Program-made: the position numbers and the translations under genes | Assembly: GCA_014607495.2 (NCBI GenBank) | Contig: CP053152.1 | Coordinates: 13,685,899 to 13,749,898, forward strand | DNA from: Carposina sasakii | Lineage: Eukaryota > Arthropoda > Insecta > Lepidoptera > Carposinidae | Reading direction: 5' to 3' | Length of the DNA: 64,000 nt | Shown here: piece after piece, positions 33,734 to 45,029 of the stretch | Layout of the letters: the number at the start of each line of letters is the position of its first letter | Numbering within the stretch: the first letter of the stretch is position 1 | Notes under the pieces: model-generated | The model's database searches: none | Seen by the model: the letters and a program-made list of their open reading frames with translations, nothing else | What the model was told of the DNA's origin: nothing

Positions 33734-34117
33734 TACAATTCGGAAGTTCAAACATTCACTATGGGTGTGCCCACCACCGGGCCCTACACCCTCCACTGAC
33801 CCTCGGATCTGATAACTCATAATTGCGACAATAGGCACTTGCACTAACTACAATCGCCATGAGAAACCAGACCCGAGCACCTAGCATGCAAGACGATACA
33901 TTGCACTATTCCGAAATCAAAAACTAGATAAATAATCTACATATGTTTCGCCAACAACCGTGGCATCCTCAGGATTATAGAAATTAGTAAATTAGTAAAC
34001 CACTAATTATTATGAACCTCTAAAACACATTACTTCAATGTAATTATTTATTTATCTAGTTTTTCATTTCGGAATAGTGCAATGTATCGTCTTGCATGCT
34101 AGGTGCTCTGAATAATG
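33734..34117 (-). mobile_element. Penelope-like element, subfamily A, truncated second arm
   Basis: The tail ('TTACAATTCGGAAGTTCAAA') and outer arm 'CACTATGGGTGTGCCCACCA' lie at the left. The arm runs inwards to the hammerhead at 33932-33978. The inverted arm resumes at about 34055 ('TTCATTTCGGAATAGTGCAA') and stops at 'CATGCTAGGTGCTC'. It is 5' truncated in sense orientation. No coding frame is present. Confidence 0.65.
33932..33978 (-). ncRNA. Hammerhead-like ribozyme motif, subfamily A
   Basis: On the minus strand: ATAATC, CTGAGGA, extra T, GCCA-CGGTTGT-TGGC, GAAA, CATATG, TA, GATTAT. Stem I is a perfect 6 bp. Compared with 30413-30457, the variable core base is G instead of T and the cleavage triplet is GTA instead of GTC. 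Both changes are allowed by the hammerhead consensus (CTGANGA; NUH). Substitutions falling on tolerated positions support selection on the fold. Confidence 0.62.
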
Positions 34118-36034
34118 GTAACTGAGCTACCGAGTCATTTAACTCGGATGACTAATTTAAGTTACATTTACATAAATGGCATGATGGCACCAAGTCTATT
34201 CACTGAATTGATTAGATAGGAAGGTACTATTAACTATAAGCTGTTTCAAAAGCTACATACAAAGATATAGAGATTGTTTTCAAAGGGCCAACAGTCATTT
34301 AGCCGCCATCTTGGATTTTAATTATTTTTTCCAGCATCGTAATTTCCCCAGAATTTCCTTGATTCCTCGGAAAATTAACGATCTGAATATAATTGGGAGT
34401 TTGAAACGAAATTACGGCTTTTAATATCGTGGCCCGTGTTTATATGGTGACTTTTATGATCCGTGAAGATTTCGTTCACGTTATAGGTGATTGAATGATA
34501 ACGATGACATAAAGGTCTCTTACCGAGATTTTTTATATTAGAAAAGTATCTATTAGTAAAGCTACTAAAGTTGCTGCCGAGTTCCAAGTCTACAATAAGA
34601 TATAATTATGTATATTGCACAGAGTTGGTTACATTAAAATACTAACTAACTTTGTAACTAAGTATATTTAATTTCGTGTAGGGTAAATCAGTTTTTAGAT
34701 TTATATCAATGTAATATTTTAGTTGGTATCAAGTATATACTTACATTTCTGGATCGTATAACTCTTCTACAAAAAGGTAGAATCTCATTTCGTGCATGTC
34801 GTAAGAGTCGACCAAGGAACTCGGGAATTCTCTCATGTAGTATGTAAAGTAGAACATTGGTAAGTGCGTTTACTTTCATGCACATATTTTGAAGAGAATC
34901 CTACAAAGACATCTTCCATAAAGTATTTGCAAAGTAATAATTTAATAGGTGAAAAGTGGATGTGTAATTTGCATATTTATGCCCCACCTCTTTAGAGGGA
35001 TGGTGAGCGTCACCATGTAATAATTTATTATGAATTAAGAAAAATCATAAACATAATATGGTATTGCTCAAAAATCTAGATAAATCAAAATTTCAAACAA
35101 TGTCTGTTACGTTTGCCGTGAAGATCCGTCCCTTATCATAACATGTATATTATTTACCCGCCATCGAAGCTATAAAGGCGTTCTAAAATTAAACGCGAAA
35201 GGAAATGGCGCGATCGGGCATAAAGCTAACCGGAAGTGACGTCGTTTATTCATTGTCATTAACCGGAAACGCCCTGCGGAGATTTCTACCCCCAGTTACA
35301 AAGGGGTGATATTTGCTAGTGGAAGTGTTTTATTGGTTTTTGTTAAGGATAGAGATGCTAGAGGCTATTTATTTGTTTTTAAGCTGGGGTTTGATTTCTT
35401 TATGTGGATTATAGGGAGATACTTTAGCATTTAATGTTGCAGAATTGCAGATACATAATTATCCTACCCCTCCGAGAAAGAGGCGTGATTTTTATGTATG
35501 TATTTGTGTATGTAATAGCAAGATTGTAGATTGTAGGTGTTTTAGTTCCACCCTTTGTAATATTGTTGCTGAAATATAGGTTGATGCTGAAAATCGTTGA
35601 TATAGCAGTTCTTTAACCGACTTCCAAACAAAAGGTTTTACAGTATCTAATGGTACCTATAGAAAAAATATACATTTCACACTTTTCAACATTTTGGGGG
35701 AGGGAAATAGGGAGATTTTTTTCCAAATCAAATAATACTTTGTAATTTCGCATAAAAAGAGTTGTCTACAATTTATTTATCTTTTTCAGTGAACTCGGTG
35801 CTCTATTTTTTTTTCAGTCAAAAAACTTTTTACAGTTGATTACACCGCCGCCACCCGATATCTGAGTAAAAATTACAGAATACATTAACGAAACATGTTT
35901 TCATTTATAAAATAGTTTATTTTCATATTTTTCAGGCTGTTTTATGTGCCTTTTATGGGTAAATAAAAGGCAGGTTTAATGGTTCGTAAATTGAAAGGAG
36001 TGCAGTGAGAATATTGATGTATCATTTTCATATT
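34118..36034. other. Intron or intergenic DNA with repeat fragments
   Basis: It holds an S2 fragment at about 34780-34850 and a 'GGTGAAAAGTGGATGTG' repeat at about 34950-35010, related to one at about 57405-57475. It also has a SINE-like end 'CTCCGAGAAAGAGGCGTGAT' at about 35468-35510. No exon was recognised. Confidence 0.4.
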
Positions 36035-36260
36035 CAGTCCCGTGCTGATGCGGACATTCACTAGAATACATCAGCTGCATCTCCTTTCGTGTATGTCTTA
36101 AGAGTTGACTAAGAAATTCTAAATTTCTCTCAGGCGATAAGCTAGCAACTTATCACCATACCTATAGATATAGTAGGAGGTAATGCAAGGTCTTTGCTTG
36201 ACGCTGATCATTTACAACTGTACCCCTGTGCAAAACATGGCTGTAGGTTTCCTTTAAGGT
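36035..36260 (-). repeat. Dispersed repeat S2, inverse orientation
   Basis: It contains 'CCCGTGCTGATGCGGACATT', 'CATCAGCTGCATCTCCTTTC' and 'GCGATAAGCTAGCAACTTAT', a fairly complete copy of S2. Confidence 0.6.
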
Positions 36261-37808
36261 CCTACTCACGAAGAAGGTATAAAAGAGGAGGTGGGACTAT
36301 GAAATGAGTCGTGTGGCAATCGTGAGATCATGACGTCATGATAGGGGCGAAGCTTCAGCGCCAGTGTAACGCAGTAGCTTAACCAAACGCTTGTGCTCCG
36401 AAATGTAACCGTATTAAAATTACAAAGACACTAGCGCTTTTATCAGGGTACTTTTTTACTAAAACGTAATATAATATTGCCATCTAGCGATGAATAATGA
36501 GTAAATGTATGTAATACACGATGAGTAATTGCACTAGTAAAACAATCTTGAACCATATTGATAATGAGCAAGTAGTTTGACTAGTCACTACAAGGTGGTT
36601 TCTATGTAAATGGGCAGGGCTACAGTGTTAGGATGCTCCCCTCGTCCCATACTTCACCTCCGCTTAGCAGCACACTATTTTTGTATGAAAATATACTTAG
36701 CCGCTGCTCCTCTTTGATTTCTTCTCCATGATCCTGCTGTTCTAGCCAACCCAAAGAGAGTAAGGCCGTACCTATGTATTTGTATAATTAATGTTGTAGC
36801 AAAAAGTTATGGTAAATAAACCCGAACAATCTAGATAGATACGTTTATGTTGTTATTTTACGTTCATAGCAGAATGAATTGGTGAATTTATCTAAATAAA
36901 AGTGCAGAAATTCGGAGACTGCTATTTAGCAAACATTTGTTTTGTTGGTCCAGCAGAGAGGGGCGGGGTTGCATCATTTTTCACCGACTCGACACATTTG
37001 CCCTCGTCGGGATGTCAACCCTGGACGAATCTCTTCGTCTTGTGCTCGTACAGTTACGTTATTTAGAGATCGTTTTTCTTTAATTTCAACCTTTCTAGCA
37101 AACTTAGAATAACCTAGTCCGAAATACTAGGAAAATCATACGATAACTACCAGCCCAAGTAGCATGACCTGCGAAACACGACATGATAAACCGATTTATC
37201 GACATTTAGCCTTTCAAAATACGATAAATATAGCAGCCATATTGAATTTTGTATAGTGACGATACGATATCGTACGATACGATATCCACGATGCGTGGTC
37301 ATGCTAGGGGGGCAGGTAGACCCTTGGATATACTCGATTTAAGGCGCTGTCTAAGTTGTACAGTAATACATTGTAATCACGCCTCTTTACCGGTGGGTAG
37401 GCAGAAATCGCGGATCTCCATTTGCTTATTACCTAAGCAAAGATTAGCGAAAATTTTACAAAAATCGCTGATTGCTTGTCAAATTCGTATTACGTGAATT
37501 TATTTATTTATTTATTTACACGGACTTGACAGCATTACAGTAAAACCAAGATACCGTGAAACGAATTTCAAAGGAACTTTGACATACAAGGCGAACATTG
37601 TACAATTTTCGCTATCGCTTTGCTTCGGCTTTGCTATTTTTATTTGCAAATTAGATAATCAGGGGGCTGTTCGATTCAATTATACCTATCTACCTTATTT
37701 ATGTCATACATACAAATTAGGAATAAGAAAGCATTTTTCAGCAGTAGAGATTAATAAATAGTTCTCACTTATAAGTTTTAAAAAAGTTTACCATCATTTA
37801 CATCTGCC
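36261..37808. other. No gene recognised; small SINE-like fragment
   Basis: At about 37375-37430, 'GGTGGGTAGGCAGAAATCGC' resembles the 3' end of another SINE family. A near-palindromic CGATACGATATC run sits at about 37260-37290. Short frames lack splice sites. Confidence 0.4.
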
Positions 37809-38090
37809 CTTCTTCTATGCTGTGCTGCAGTGCTCTGGGAGTGAAAAAAAAAGTATAATACTACAGCTGCTTCTCTTCCCGGGCATACTGTACAAGTCAG
37901 TAGAGGGACAAGAGGGTCTTGGTGTTTTGTAGGCAATGGGCTGACCACCTGTCACTACTAAGCGAACTTACACATCTCAACTATACCCTCAAAATTGGTC
38001 AGTAATGGCACCATGTGGTTCTATCGGCCCTTGGTGCTCTGCCTACCCCGTAAGGGATAAAGGCGTGATTATATGTATGCATGTGACTTC
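37809..38090 (+). mobile_element. SINE S1, full length
   Basis: A complete S1 copy from 'CTTCTATGCTG' to the tail 'GATTATATGTATGCATG', with a small insertion near the start (CTGTGCTGCAGTGCTCTGGG). A short match ATTTACAT flanks it loosely, but no clean duplication could be fixed. Confidence 0.7.
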
Positions 38091-38554
38091 TCCATTTTGA
38101 TTTACATAAAGCCGCGTATAAAGTATTTCGTAATTGTTAATTTTAAACTCGTATTTACTACACGTAGTCTGCACCATTCCTACCGATTCCCAGTATTTCC
38201 CGACTATGTAAAAGTCCCATTGTATTGAGCCGTCTTCACAATTGTCTACGGAACCATTTGTCTCGGGGTAGCGACCCCTGATTGTTTAGGGGACGCACTC
38301 AACGTCTAGGTTACCATCAATTATGCGGTAAGGTAGATTCGTGAAACAATTGAAAAAAATGCATTGTTCTACACTCATGAAATTAATCATTCGATCATTT
38401 ACAATTTACATAATTGTTCTACGTTCTAAACTTCGAACTTCTTGTATTAAAACCGAATTTATTATTTACTAGGTAGTATATGAGTCTGTCTGTGATATCT
38501 TCCTGTAGCACAGGTATATACGTCTACCTACTTGTAGTAAATTTTGGTTTAGGT

Positions 38555-38955
38555 TAGGTTTGCCATCTCAAAACTTTGAAAACCAGGATTTGAAGAAAAA
38601 ATATCAGGACACTTCGATTAAAAGCCAGGACTATACATTATGTGCGAGCACAGTGATAATACGACTGGAGAGAGTTGGTGGCGTGCGAATTTTAAAATAT
38701 AGGTCTTTAACACATTCAGTGCGGCCGTCTACGTATTTGCTTCGCTTCTTTTAGGCTTTCTAGAAGTGCCGCTGATGCTTTTTTGCGTCGTCGCACTAGG
38801 CGTTGACCTATTGTCGGCACCCTTAAAAAATCTGCCGATACCGAATGTGTCAGAACTCTAAAACTCAGAACGATGCTTGAAAACTATCCAGGACAGCCCA
38901 GGACACCCCAAAAAGCAGGACATGTCCTGGGAAAATACGACGATTGGCAACCCTA
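38555..38955. mobile_element. TAGGGTTGCC-ended MITE with perfect 8-bp target duplication
   Basis: A 401-bp element with ends TAGGTTTGCCA and TTGGCAACCCTA. It is flanked by GTTTAGGT at 38547-38554 and 38956-38963. It is homologous throughout to 53452-53843. The 8-bp duplication points to a hAT-like or P-like transposase source. The frame starting 'MPSQNFENQDLKKKYQD' is shared by both copies but not conserved to a common stop, so it is not a gene. Confidence 0.8.
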
Positions 38956-39730
38956 GTTTAGGTCATCATTAAATGATTACAAATTTTGTGTAATTTCAAA
39001 TGTCTACTATTTTTTTTAAACTGCTATTATTTGTGTTTACTCTAAACCATAATGTAAGTATGTGCTATCTGTATAACAAATGTTCAAGAAACTATTTCTC
39101 ATTTTAATTTTCACCCACCTGACGTAAATGGTGCAAAAGTAAAGCCCTTTCGGTTTAATAGCACCATAGAACTGAAGTATAAAAATCTGTGCTTTACGAA
39201 GAATTATCAACATGTATTTAATTACCAAATCATATCATCATCAAACAAGTCCCTAAATCAACACTTATCAAGGGTTTTGGGTGGACTTTTAATTAGAAAA
39301 GATTTCCCTGTCATAAATTTGACCTCTCCATACTTACGCTCAGTAATTTGAGCCCATATTTTGAGAATGACAGCGAGGGTGACCATAGAGTAGAACCCAT
39401 AGACAATGACACGAGATTAACCCGAACGAATTAAACCGAGACCCTGTGAAACCTTAGAGATATATTTGTGTGGTCCAAAGTGTAGGAGAGATGAGCTATA
39501 TTTATATAAGATATAAGATAATTTATCATAAACCACATGACCACCAAAACGAATCAAATATTTACTTTTTATGTACCTACTGGCTGGTAATATTTATTTT
39601 TTCAGATAGTACCTCTACCTATGGAGAATTCCTAGATGACTGGAGGAATGTTCATACAATCTTGAAATATGTGATTTCGAGTCTCTTCTGAATGAGTTCT
39701 TTATAATGGGCTATTTGGCTATTTTCATGG

Positions 39731-40136
39731 CTCTATTGAGGGATCGCCCACCACCGGGCCCTATACCCTCCGCTGACCCTCGGATCTGCCTACTCATGAT
39801 CACGAACACAAGACACTACAGTCGCAACGAGAAGCCAGATCCAAGCACCTAGCATGCAACCATAAATACATAGCTGCTAATCCGAAAACCAATTAAAATT
39901 TTAATCGACATATGTTTCGCCAACACCCGTGGCATCATCAGGATTAGTTTTCCATGTTAGTTCTATCTACCGAACCAACTAACTAACAACTAAAACCAAT
40001 ACAAGATTGGTGGGATCTTGTGTTCGTGATCATGAGTAGGCAGATCCGAGGGTCAGCGGAGGGTATAGGGCCCGGTGGTGGGCGATCCCTCAATAGAGAT
40101 TTGAACTTCCGAATAGTGACGCCTGATACAATTCAA
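39731..40136 (+). mobile_element. Penelope-like element, subfamily B, 11-bp target duplication
   Basis: It is flanked by TATTTTCATGG at 39720-39730 and 40137-40147. The left arm starts 'CTCTATTGAGGGATCGCC'. The right arm ends with its reverse complement plus a 38-nt tail closing 'GATACAATTCAA'. The left arm keeps the hammerhead (minus strand); the right arm has lost it by an internal deletion around 40000-40015. Confidence 0.75.
39902..39946 (-). ncRNA. Hammerhead-like ribozyme motif, second intact B copy
   Basis: Over the 45-nt motif it is identical to 30413-30457: TAATC, CTGATGA, T, GCCA/TGGC stem, GAAA, CATATG, TC, GATTA. It lies in the arm that is antisense to the element's tail. Confidence 0.58.
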
Positions 40137-40160
40137 TATTTTCATGGCATTTCGCTTAAC

Positions 40161-40306
40161 ACCTGTCACTACTAACCGAACTTGTACATCTCAACTATAC
40201 CCTCAAAATTGATCAGAAGTGGCACCATGTGGTCCTATCGGCCCTTGGTGCTCTGCCTACCCCGTAAGGGATAAAGGCGTAATTATATGTATGTATGTAG
40301 GTATGT
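40161..40306 (+). mobile_element. SINE S1, truncated, with 12-bp target duplication
   Basis: It is flanked by ATTTCGCTTAAC at 40149-40160 and 40307-40318. A 5'-truncated 146-bp copy with a TATGTATGTAGGTATGT tail. It inserted into the remaining right half of the F2 MITE. Confidence 0.85.
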
Positions 40307-40343
40307 ATTTCGCTTAACAAACCTTTTCTATTACATCCTGTAT

Positions 40344-41889
40344 GACTAATCTCCTTGGGGTTGGTAGTAGAAGGTGAAAAAGAAATAAAGACGATGTGTC
40401 TTTTCATTTCGCTAGAAAAAAATGGTAAGACCATCCCTATGGTTGGTATAAAAATAGTTTACGACCTATTCTCAAACCTACACACACAAAAACAATCTAT
40501 AGGTATATACTCTTACTTCTATAGATAGAGATTTTAAAACGCTACTTCTCCTAACTCGCACTAATTACCCGTAACTCCTGCACACCCTCTTTCATCCATC
40601 ATTAGCGGACAATGGCTAATCCAGCGTGGAGGGCACTTCGTCACGAGAGATCGACCTAATTAATGCGCCAGATTAGAATGGCCCAGTTGCAGCATTTGAA
40701 TAGCCAGGTAATGTCGAACTTTACAATGGGGCTTGAGTGACTTGTAACGTAACGTTTGAGGTTGGCATGAAAAAGTTGATGGAATTATATCCCGGGATTT
40801 TTCAATGGTCAGTAATCTTATCTGAGAGATAAAGTTGATAATATGGCAGGGTCCGAAGTGATAATTATCATTGATAAATATACCTTGATAATCTTTGATA
40901 ATTATAAAAATCTGAAACTAAAATAATCTAAGTTTATTTACGTTTATCCAAAGGTGCTAGACATAAAAAAAAAACATTTGACTGACAAGAAAAGTGTGAA
41001 TTTCTTTTCTTTACGTACTTTCATACTTTTATTGAGACTCCATTTATGCTTTTAGGCAAACTCGAATTAAATTGTATATTTCTCACATTATTCTTTACTT
41101 AATTAATTAATTAATTATGGCGAAAAACCGAGACCCTCTTTGTGATAAATATATTTTCATTGATATAAAGAAAATTTTAGAAAGTTAAGTGGGAAAAAGT
41201 GAAAGGGAAAGTGGGAAATCAGCTAGGTTATCAAGATAATTATCCAAAAAAATATTTATCTTGATAATTTCTTCTTTCCCTAAAACTTGGTTAAGTAGTA
41301 GAATCTACTTTAAGTAGTAGACATCATCAACCTTATCCTTCAGAAAGACTGACCGGAAGAACGGATGACTGAAAAATCAGCACTTACTATATGATATCAT
41401 CAAAATCAGTAATGACGTTTTGTCGTGGAAAGCCTGTATATTTAACCTTGTAGGTGACGCTTTGGTTTCCTATGATAGCGGCGCCGTCATATAGCGGTTG
41501 TAAAAGAACATTTCACATGTCGAAATCGTAAAAGTATGTGCGCTTGCGTGTACGTACGGCAGCTGTATAACAGCACCGCTATTTTAGGACACTTAAAGCT
41601 TTATATGGGTTACCAAATTCAAACTTCTAAATCATTCTTTAACCACAAGCAACTAGTAACACTTTTATTAAATGTTTTACTTAAAACAATTTTAAAAGCA
41701 CGAATACTCGAAAACAACAAACAAAAATTAACAATGAAACTTTGTTTGACTACACTAAACCAGCCAGCGCGCAGCGTTTCGTTTTAAACTATTAAAACAC
41801 ATAATAGCGTTTGCAACTTTCTTTTCCTTTTTCACCATTTTCATTCGGGCTATTTTGTTTATACTAAGTTACATGGAAATAAGGTTCAA
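40344..41889. other. AT-rich stretch, no gene recognised
   Basis: It includes a TTAATTAATTAA run at about 41100-41116. A frame at 41536-41787 has low-complexity composition and no splice or promoter support. Confidence 0.4.
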
Positions 41890-42080
41890 GATTTAACAAT
41901 AACCAATAAGCCGATTTAACTAGTCAGTCAAAGGATCGCCCGATACAATTGGCGCGGAAAGCAAACATTGCGGATAAATTTGATCGAAGGGATAATCTAA
42001 TTGTAAATGCATTTCCTGCGAGTAATACTCGTAACACTGTCGATGTCGTATTTAACTTAACACAATGGTACTTTGCTACA
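41890..42080 (+). repeat. Repeat shared with the interior of the MITE at 51138
   Basis: 'ACAATAACCAATAAGCC', 'GGATCGCCCGATACAATTG' and 'CATTTCCTGCGAGTAATA' recur in the same order inside 51138-51588. No TACAGGGTG terminus is seen here. Confidence 0.5.
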
Positions 42081-42284
42081 CACCTATGCTCAGACTGATA
42101 AATAATAGGTGTAGTCCGAGAAAAGTGTAAAAACTTGGATAACAGTGGGCATAGAATTAAATAAGCAAATAGTATCAGATGTAATTTTACTATTAACTGG
42201 TGAATTTCTAAAAAATGAACAAAAACGTGTTATTTAATTACGGAATAACTCCATCCAGAAATAAGTACACACCTACATACATAT

Positions 42285-42510
42285 ACAAACAGATATGTTC
42301 CCGAAATGGATTAGCCAAAACTATAGGATCCTAAATGAAAACCCACAGCTACGTTTAGCATAGCAGGGACAGAATGTAAATGCTCAGTGAGAAGTTGCTC
42401 ATCGCCTGAGAGAATGCTTGAGTTCCTTAGTTGACTCTTACGATACTCGTATCCACGGAAACAGATGCAGCTGATGTATTCTAGTGAAGCCCCGCATCAG
42501 CATCAGCATC
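42285..42510 (+). repeat. Dispersed repeat S2
   Basis: It contains 'CCGAAATGGATTAGCCAAAA', 'CATCGCCTGAGAGAATGC', 'GATGCAGCTGATGTATTCTA' and 'AAGCCCCGCATCAGCATCAG', one of the best S2 copies. Confidence 0.65.
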
Positions 42511-42855
42511 CATTAGGAATCTAGAGTATCCATATCTAAATATTTAACCGTTCATGTATTTCACTATTCCAATTAATAGTAACCAATGAAAATTGCACCA
42601 GCCAGCCATAATGAAGTCAATTTAGGTTAAATGATACGTCAATATAATTATGTAGTCGTCCTCCATGAATATAAACTGATGGATTCAGCTTTTCCTAGCA
42701 AATTAAATCATTATTTCGGGTAAAAAATGACCTAGAGGCATTATTGGGTATCTAATTTACTTTTCTTCATATTTCAGATTAAATTATTCCTAAATCTACT
42801 GATCTATTACTGGTTACTTTATTCCAATATCTACTATAAAATAGGTATTGTATCT

Positions 42856-43085
42856 TCTTCTTCTTCAGCCTATTGCAGTCCACTGCTGGACGTAGGACTC
42901 CCCCAGGGCATGCCAAAAGGCTACTGCCACAGGGGGGTTTTGCCCATAGTCACCGCGCCGGGCAAGCGGGTAGGCGATCGCAGTGTGACTTTCGGACTAT
43001 GTTGTCAGCACGGGAGGCGCTGCTGCCCACCTTCCGGAAACCCTTAATCGCCTCGTACGATACCCACGGGCAGGCAGGAGTGGCT
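42856..43085 (+). repeat. Dispersed repeat S5
   Basis: It contains 'CAGTCCACTGCTGGACGTAG', 'GGCGCTGCTGCCCACC' and 'CCTCGTACGATACCCACGGG', aligned with 23662-23905. The 89-codon frame across it is a shadow. Confidence 0.65.
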
Positions 43086-44092
43086 GCTCTACTCTGCCGA
43101 CACCTAGGTAATCAAATAATAACTAAAACTGCTTTTGGCTAGCGACACTATTTTTAAGGAAATCTTTGATAATTTAAAATTGTAGATGACAAATTTAAAA
43201 GTGCCTATAATTTGCAGCTGCTGTTTCCACTTTTCAATAACTTGTAATGTTTTACTCGTGTGTTCTTTGAGCTTAGCTTATCATGTATTTACAAACCTTA
43301 TGATAGCTTCCATTACCAGCAGCATCATAACCAATATATTTGCTCCGAAACATTTCACACTGCTAACCACATTGCCACCAAAATTCACAACGACGTTCAC
43401 ATATCACTTTTATGTGCACCAAAATTGTACTTTGTGATTTACCGTGCACTGATGCGTATAGACTTAAATAAGAATAGACATGATAATGGTGAATTCATTA
43501 AATGTTGGCTCCAAGGCTGTACTATAGTTTAGAAGACGTTTCGTCGACAAAGTTACGACAGCGACTAGTTTGAAGTTGAGAGCAAGAGTCAATTAAAGCG
43601 CGTAGGTTAGTTTGTAATATACATTCATTGGTGGACGAAAGTTTTTGTGATTTCATTAAAGAGACATTGATGAAAAGTAAGCTTGATGTAATAAAACGAC
43701 TATGCCTTTACATATGTAAGTAGGTAAGGCCGTTGATATTTTCAAGACTTTACTAAAAAACAATATTTATCTATACTATATAATATAATAATATTATAAA
43801 GCTGAAGAGTTTGTTTGTTTGTTTGTTTGATTGAACGCGCTAATCTCCGGAACTACTGGGTCGAATTAAAAAAATATTTTTGTGTTGGATAGTCCATTTA
43901 TCGAGGAAGGCTTTAGGCTATATATCATCACAGTGCGACCAATAGGGACGAAGAATAAGAGGAAAATGTGGAAAAAACGGGGAAAATTATTCAACTTTGG
44001 AGACTTCCGTTGCGTGCGCTGCGTAAACGGTTCAAGTTATCCAAAAAATATGTATGAAAGAATAAAATGACGTAGAAATGATATGAAAGAAA

Positions 44093-44310
44093 AAAATTGA
44101 AGGTCTAGACTGCCTGATCAGAACCCTTAGCAGCCCAGCTAAACTTTGAGAGATATGAAAATACCGTCTTAGGAAAAGTTGCTCAGCATGATAAGCACTT
44201 TCTAATAACGTAATAAAATTGAAGGTCTAGATAACCTGATGCAGAACCCTTAACAGCCCAGCTAAATTTTTAGAGATATGAAAATACCATCTTAGGAAAA
44301 GTTATTTAAC
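44093..44310 (+). repeat. Two direct repeats of about 100-120 bp inside the Helitron
   Basis: 'AAATTGAAGGTCTAGA', 'CAGAACCCTTA', 'AGAGATATGAAAATACC' and 'TCTTAGGAAAAGTT' occur in order twice, with a 'GCACTTTCTAATAACG' spacer only after the first unit. Confidence 0.75.
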
Positions 44311-44312
44311 AT

Positions 44313-44534
44313 TTTAAAAGAATTCAATTCCCTGTTAAGTTATCTTTTGCTGTAACAATTAATAAATCACAGGGGCAAACGTTTAAACACGTTGGAATTG
44401 ACTTACGTCAAGACTGCTTTTCACACGGCCAATTATATGTCGCGTTGTCAAGATCGGGTTGCGGAGAAAATCAGTATGTTCTTCTGCCACAAGAAAATAA
44501 AACAAAAAATATAATTTACGCAGAAGTACTTTAA
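44313..44534 (+). pseudogene. Helitron Rep/helicase, C-terminal 73 codons
   Basis: The frame starts '[20 protein letters not shown]', continues '[20 protein letters not shown]', then '[20 protein letters not shown]', and ends at TAA. 'TINKSQGQT' and '[12 protein letters not shown]' are the last conserved PIF1-type helicase motifs of Helitron transposases (motifs V and VI), which unwind DNA during rolling-circle transposition. Only the extreme C-terminus survives, out of a protein usually well over 1,000 residues. No frameshift interrupts the fragment. There is no start codon or replication-initiator domain, so it is non-functional. Confidence 0.85.
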
Positions 44535-45029
44535 AATATTTTATTCTGTTTGTTGACGCGGACGAAGTCGCGGGCAACAGCTATATTTCATAATAGGTAT
44601 CTATGATTAATGTATCCTATTTAAAACTACTCACTTGCAATGCACTAAGTATGTTTTATTTATGATGAGTTACTTAGGACTTTACTTTCCACAGTTACAA
44701 AGTACCTAAGTATCTTATGTAAATACCGAGCTAGGTACTATCTGATAGCAGTGATATTTCATATAACCGTTCTCCTCTCTGTATGAAACTACTCTACGTC
44801 CTCGTTTGAATCTACATAATGTATCGTTGATTCGAGTCAACGAAACGTTTGTACATATCTGTAGTTTATTGTATGCTCCCAAACGGATCCAATCATTGGA
44901 GAACGATGACATTTACATTTTACTGCTTCTCATTTTCATCGGCAATGTACCTACAGCACACTTGTGAGATACTCAGATATCTATTCTTATCTGGTAAGTG
45001 TATAATAATATTTTATTTATTAATATTGA

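Larger units (their letters stand above)
39620..40343. mobile_element. Foldback MITE F2 split by two later insertions
   Basis: The F2 centre and right half lie at about 39620-39730, resume at 40148-40160, and end at 40319-40343 ('CTATTACATCCTGTA'). The two gaps are filled by a Penelope-like element (39731-40136) and a SINE (40161-40306), each with its own target duplication. Confidence 0.65.
43770..44584 (+). mobile_element. Helitron with helicase remnant
   Basis: It starts TC after A ('TCTATACTATATAATATAAT') with a (GTTT)n run. It ends with the GC-rich 'GACGCGGACGAAGTCGCGGG' and CAACAGCTAT. Between them lie a local direct repeat (44093-44310) and a helicase C-terminal frame (44313-44534). 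The 815-bp element is an internally deleted derivative of an autonomous Helitron. Its 3' end is CTAT rather than the usual CTAG. Confidence 0.75.
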
